DNA from: Benincasa hispida
Taxonomy: Eukaryota > Streptophyta > Magnoliopsida > Cucurbitales > Cucurbitaceae
NCBI RefSeq assembly: GCF_009727055.1
Contig: NC_052349.1
Location: forward strand, 47,203,174-47,267,173
Length of the DNA stretch: 64,000 nucleotides
Direction: 5' to 3'
The position numbers and the translations under genes were made by a program. A model generated the notes under the pieces. It ran no database searches. It saw nothing but the letters and a program-made list of their open reading frames with translations, and was not told where the DNA came from. Positions within the stretch are counted from its first letter, which is position 1; each line of letters begins with the position of its first letter. Shown piece by piece: positions 61,092 through 64,000 of this stretch.

Positions 61092-61839
61092 CTCTTTGAA
61101 GGATTAGTGTTCGTACAAGGCTTCCAGAGAAGCTTGTTTCGTGGAGTTGAACTTGAGTTGGTGTTGATATCGATGTTAATTTGATGCGATATGGTTCGAT
61201 CTCTAGTACTTGATCCTCTGATTCTCTCTCGGTTGAATGTGTATGCTTGATTTGAGGAAACGAAGCGTATGATGATCTTGAAGTTAAAGTCTTTGAGGAA
61301 TGCTTGTATCTCCGAAGGACTTCTTCAAGTGTGGTCAACTTCAGGAGTCAAGGAGTCTTCTGGTTGTTGGGAGAATTCTTTTTAGGCCCTCTGGAATGTA
61401 GAATTTTTGACCCCTACAAATGAAGAGGATTTCTCTATTTATAGAGTTCTTAGGTGGGCCTCGTGGGCATGAGCTTGGTTGGTCCATGGGTCTGGCCTTT
61501 GGGCACAATTAGTTAGACTTGGGCTTGGTTGATCCATGGGCCTGACTTTTAGGCCAAATTAATTGGTTTTGGGCTTGATTTGACATTTGGATCCAGTTCA
61601 GCCTAATTTTAGGTTTAGAGACTTTAACCCAAATAATAGTAATATTAAATTGGACCAAGTTAATTTTATCCAATTCAACGGACATGATGAAACCACGTGG
61701 CGTTATCGAAATTTATCTTCAACTTCAATTTGGGGCACATGTCAACCCTTAATTGGTCTCAAATTTAATATTTTGGAATTTCATCATTAATTTAGTAAAC
61801 GACATGGCAATTTGTGGTTAGTCCAAAATTTCTCTATCA
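61092..61839 (-). repeat. 5' LTR of the Ty3 element, part 2
   Basis: It continues the Ty3 LTR after the solo LTR (GGATTAGTGTTCG, compare 41196) and ends at CTCTATCA (61839), where homology with 50854..51379 stops. It holds about 60 bases (near 61260..61300) absent from the other LTR. Confidence 0.8.
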
Positions 61840-62519
61840 ACGGCATGACTTCATGTAGAGTATTTCATTCTCAATGGTCGATTGCTCAAACTCAAAATTT
61901 GCGCATAGATGGATGATTCAGGTGTTGAAGTATGAAACAAAGTTGTCAATTTTCTTTCTCTTGTGTCAACGCCATGGATGTAGTTAATGGTTGTTGTTAA
62001 TATCATGTACATCATAGATTTAGTTATGATTGTTGTTGAATAATGTTTTTCTCCTCGTCCTTTGCTCGTAGACGTCTTCTAAATTTTTTTTAACCATTTC
62101 CATTTTGTTGTAACTTTGTCCATTTTCAATTATTTAAAAGTGAGGATATCAGGAAAAAAAATGTTTTGAAACATGTATACATTTCTTAATGGTATTTTTC
62201 TCTATTTCTCTCAATCCCACATTTCTCTCCCACCTCCTAACTCATCTATATATTCTTTTATCTCACATATTAACATTGATTTTCTCATCTTAACGAACTT
62301 TAATTATAAATTGTTAATACTAAATCAAGTTTGAATATAAAAGGTTGTTTATTCATTATTTGCAAGACTATTAGAATTCTATTTTTTTTTATGTTAAATT
62401 CCACCATAAGTTATGAATTGAGATAAAGACGTCAATTTTAGAATTAGTTTATAGAAATAATTAAAATATATAATTAATGTTAGTGAAAATTTATTTAAAA
62501 TGAAAAAAGAAAGAAAGAA
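61840..62519. other. AT-rich spacer
   Basis: Flank of the Ty3 element. I see no coding region or named repeat. Confidence 0.5.
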
Positions 62520-63130
62520 AAAATAATCCCACATTGGTCATTTTATCAATGGAAAGGCTTATCATATACCACCACTTTTGTTGGTGTGTTTTGGCCCTAG
62601 GTACCCATGTTTTAGAGGAGGTGAGGAGATAGGAAAATATGGGTATGGTGGACATCCCACGTGTGCACCCGCCACCCGTCCGATCGGGGGCGAGTGCATG
62701 TGTGGAATTTTTTGCTGCAATCATTCATCATGCTCTTCAGTTCCCGCTCGTCCGCAAAGGTTTCCCTTCTCTTGCCCACACTCAAAGCCTATAAATGCCT
62801 TTAGTGTTTCAGAAGGGAGACACAACAATCATTCATTCTTTTATGCCTTCTACTCTTTTCCCTAACTGTTTTCGAGCATAATCAATTTAAAGAGGGGTGT
62901 TAAAATTCGATCGGTTCCGGAGCAGTTTCGATCAAGACAGAAGTTTTCTAGGTTGTTTTATCCTGAGGACGGTGTGGTCTTATTCCGAACTGCTTACACA
63001 AAGGGCAGAGTCACAAAACTTCTTAAAGAGAACAAGATCTGTGACTCACACTATTTGTTCATTTTGCAGGTTTTGTTTCCGACGACCATCGTTCGAGCCA
63101 TTTGTTAGTTATAGTCTTCAATCCGCTGGA
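62520..63130 (+). mobile_element. LTR-like promoter region of a third copia family
   Basis: It contains CCCACATTGGTCATTTTATC (62528), a TATAAAT at 62790..62796, a leader, and then CAGAGTCACAAAACTTC and TGTGACTCACACTATTTG before gag-like text. The left border is approximate. Confidence 0.5.
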
Positions 63131-63645
63131 GGAACCATTGCCAATAATTTTAAGACGATACCTGCCACGGTTCGTTGTGGCCCTATGAACACAGGCCGAT
63201 TTCATGTCCTCTGATCTCAACCATCATTTCCGATTCGGAAAGGCGCACTTCAAATATTGGAAGCATAAGATGTTGTTCTTTCTCACTGTCAAGAAGATTG
63301 CTTACGCCTGCACCACCGAGAAGCCAATTGTCCCAAAAGAAAATCCTACCGAACAACAAATCAAAGAAGTTGTTGTTTAAGAAGAAAATGAGTTTCTCTG
63401 TAGAAATTTTATCCTAAATGGTCTAACTGATGATCTTTATAATTATTACAACACAATGAAAATAGCAAAAGAAGTATAGGATGCTCTATAGCAAAAATAC
63501 AATACCGCGGAGGCCGATTTGAAAAAATATGCAGTAAGCTGTTACTTAAAGTTCCAAATGACGGACGACAAGTCTGTGGAGGCCTAATCCCATGAACTAC
63601 AAAAATAGCTCGTGAGATAATAAGTGAAGGTATGCCTAAGAAATT
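63131..63645 (+). pseudogene. Copia gag (UBN2-type) fragment, third family
   Basis: Across frames on + it reads TVRCAPMNTG, then HFRFGKAHFKYWKHKMLFFL, LNGLTDDLYNYYNTMKIAKE and KYAVSCYLKFQMTDDKSVEA, a gag pattern of another copia group, with stops where the family has Trp or Gln (KEV*DAL*QKY). It ends near 63645 at a junction with an LTR. Confidence 0.7.
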
Positions 63646-64000
63646 TCAAATCCTATGAAGATGGTCCTTTGATTTGTACGGGTGAGAGTGGTCAGATCGC
63701 CGACTCAACAAGCCTACCATTTTGGGAATTCGTCTGATTGGGGAGTTAGGAACATAGCTACACAAGAAGAAATTCACTTCTTCCCCGAGGTCGGGCTAAG
63801 TAAATAAATTGCTCCCTTAAGGGCTGATTCCGAGGCTTTAGTCATAGTTGGACTATGATTTATTGTTCATTAGAGGGATCAGTAGTACTTAAGGAGTTAG
63901 ATGTAACTACAAGGGCAAAATGATAATTTTGGCCTAGTTGTACTTAAGAGCAATTTGTGAAGGGTCATCATACTGTTGATTGGTTATATCCAATGGGCAC
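63646..64000 (+). mobile_element. Copia LTR fragment running off the window
   Basis: GGTCCTTTGATTTGTACGGG, GAGAGTGGTCAGATCGCCGA, then TTAAGGAGTTAGATGTAACT match 59440..59780 of the + solo LTR. The LTR start is missing, so it is truncated or recombined at 63646. Confidence 0.7.

Larger units (their letters stand above)
40813..61839 (-). mobile_element. Ty3/gypsy element with gag and tandem repeats but no visible pol, broken by two insertions
   Basis: Matched LTRs at 40813..41370 + 50854..51379 (3') and 58517..58949 + 61092..61839 (5') enclose gag (58447..55968, -) and about 4.5 kb of tandem repeats. Net length without the insertions is about 9.4 kb. No reverse transcriptase, integrase or protease motif was seen. 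I did not find a target duplication. The 3' LTR was split by a copia element at 41371 and the 5' LTR by a solo LTR at 58950. Tandem repeats between coding region and 3' LTR are known from Tat-lineage Ty3 elements, so that lineage is my guess. Confidence 0.75.

Noticed and set aside
62491..62865. Frames on both strands near 62500..62865
   Set aside because: They lie in the LTR-like promoter region and have no domain or coding bias.

Overview
This is nuclear DNA of a flowering plant. It is AT-rich, it has GT-AG spliced genes of plant families, and most of it is nested LTR retrotransposons. The gag text of the Ty3 element and the long copia LTRs resemble families I remember from melon, cucumber and their relatives, so a cucurbit is my best guess; that is inference from memory, not a database result.

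Three host genes can be supported. A lysine/histidine-type amino-acid permease (LHT1-like) lies on + at 1527..3732 in seven exons; its first coding exon was not found. A single-exon TLC-domain membrane protein lies on - at 4630..5367 and converges on it. A bromodomain-NET transcriptional regulator of the GTE8/GTE10 type lies on - between 32071 and about 39480. Its ten coding exons join in phase to a 751-residue protein, behind a non-coding first exon and a 7-codon upstream ORF.

The rest is mobile-element debris. 6290..14073 is a pile of LTR pieces: a copia LTR fragment, two inverted copies of a second LTR type, a 2.13-kb solo LTR with a perfect TTGAT target duplication, and the 5' part of a copia element. 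14074..15146 and 26037..about 27390 are the two halves of a DUF1985/Ulp1-type transposon remnant, split by a copia element on - (15147..26036, target duplication GTATC), which itself carries a 530-bp solo LTR inside gag. Next to this second half, 26380..26790 holds an array of near-perfect palindromes. 26791..32070 is gene-poor and has a small palindromic MITE.

40813..61839 is one Ty3/gypsy element (net about 9.4 kb, - strand) with both LTRs broken: one by a 9.5-kb copia element, the other by a 2.14-kb solo LTR. The Ty3 element keeps a decayed gag, has no visible pol, and fills the space with several families of tandem repeats; its LTRs carry a 33-bp minisatellite. 62520..64000 is a third copia family with LTR-like promoter and gag remnants, cut by another copia LTR that runs off the window.

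No RNA gene, CRISPR or intact transposon reading frame was found. All element coding regions carry stops or frameshifts. Two N positions are present (35272 and 60499); the second is flanked by identical 63-bp sequences and looks like an assembly artefact.
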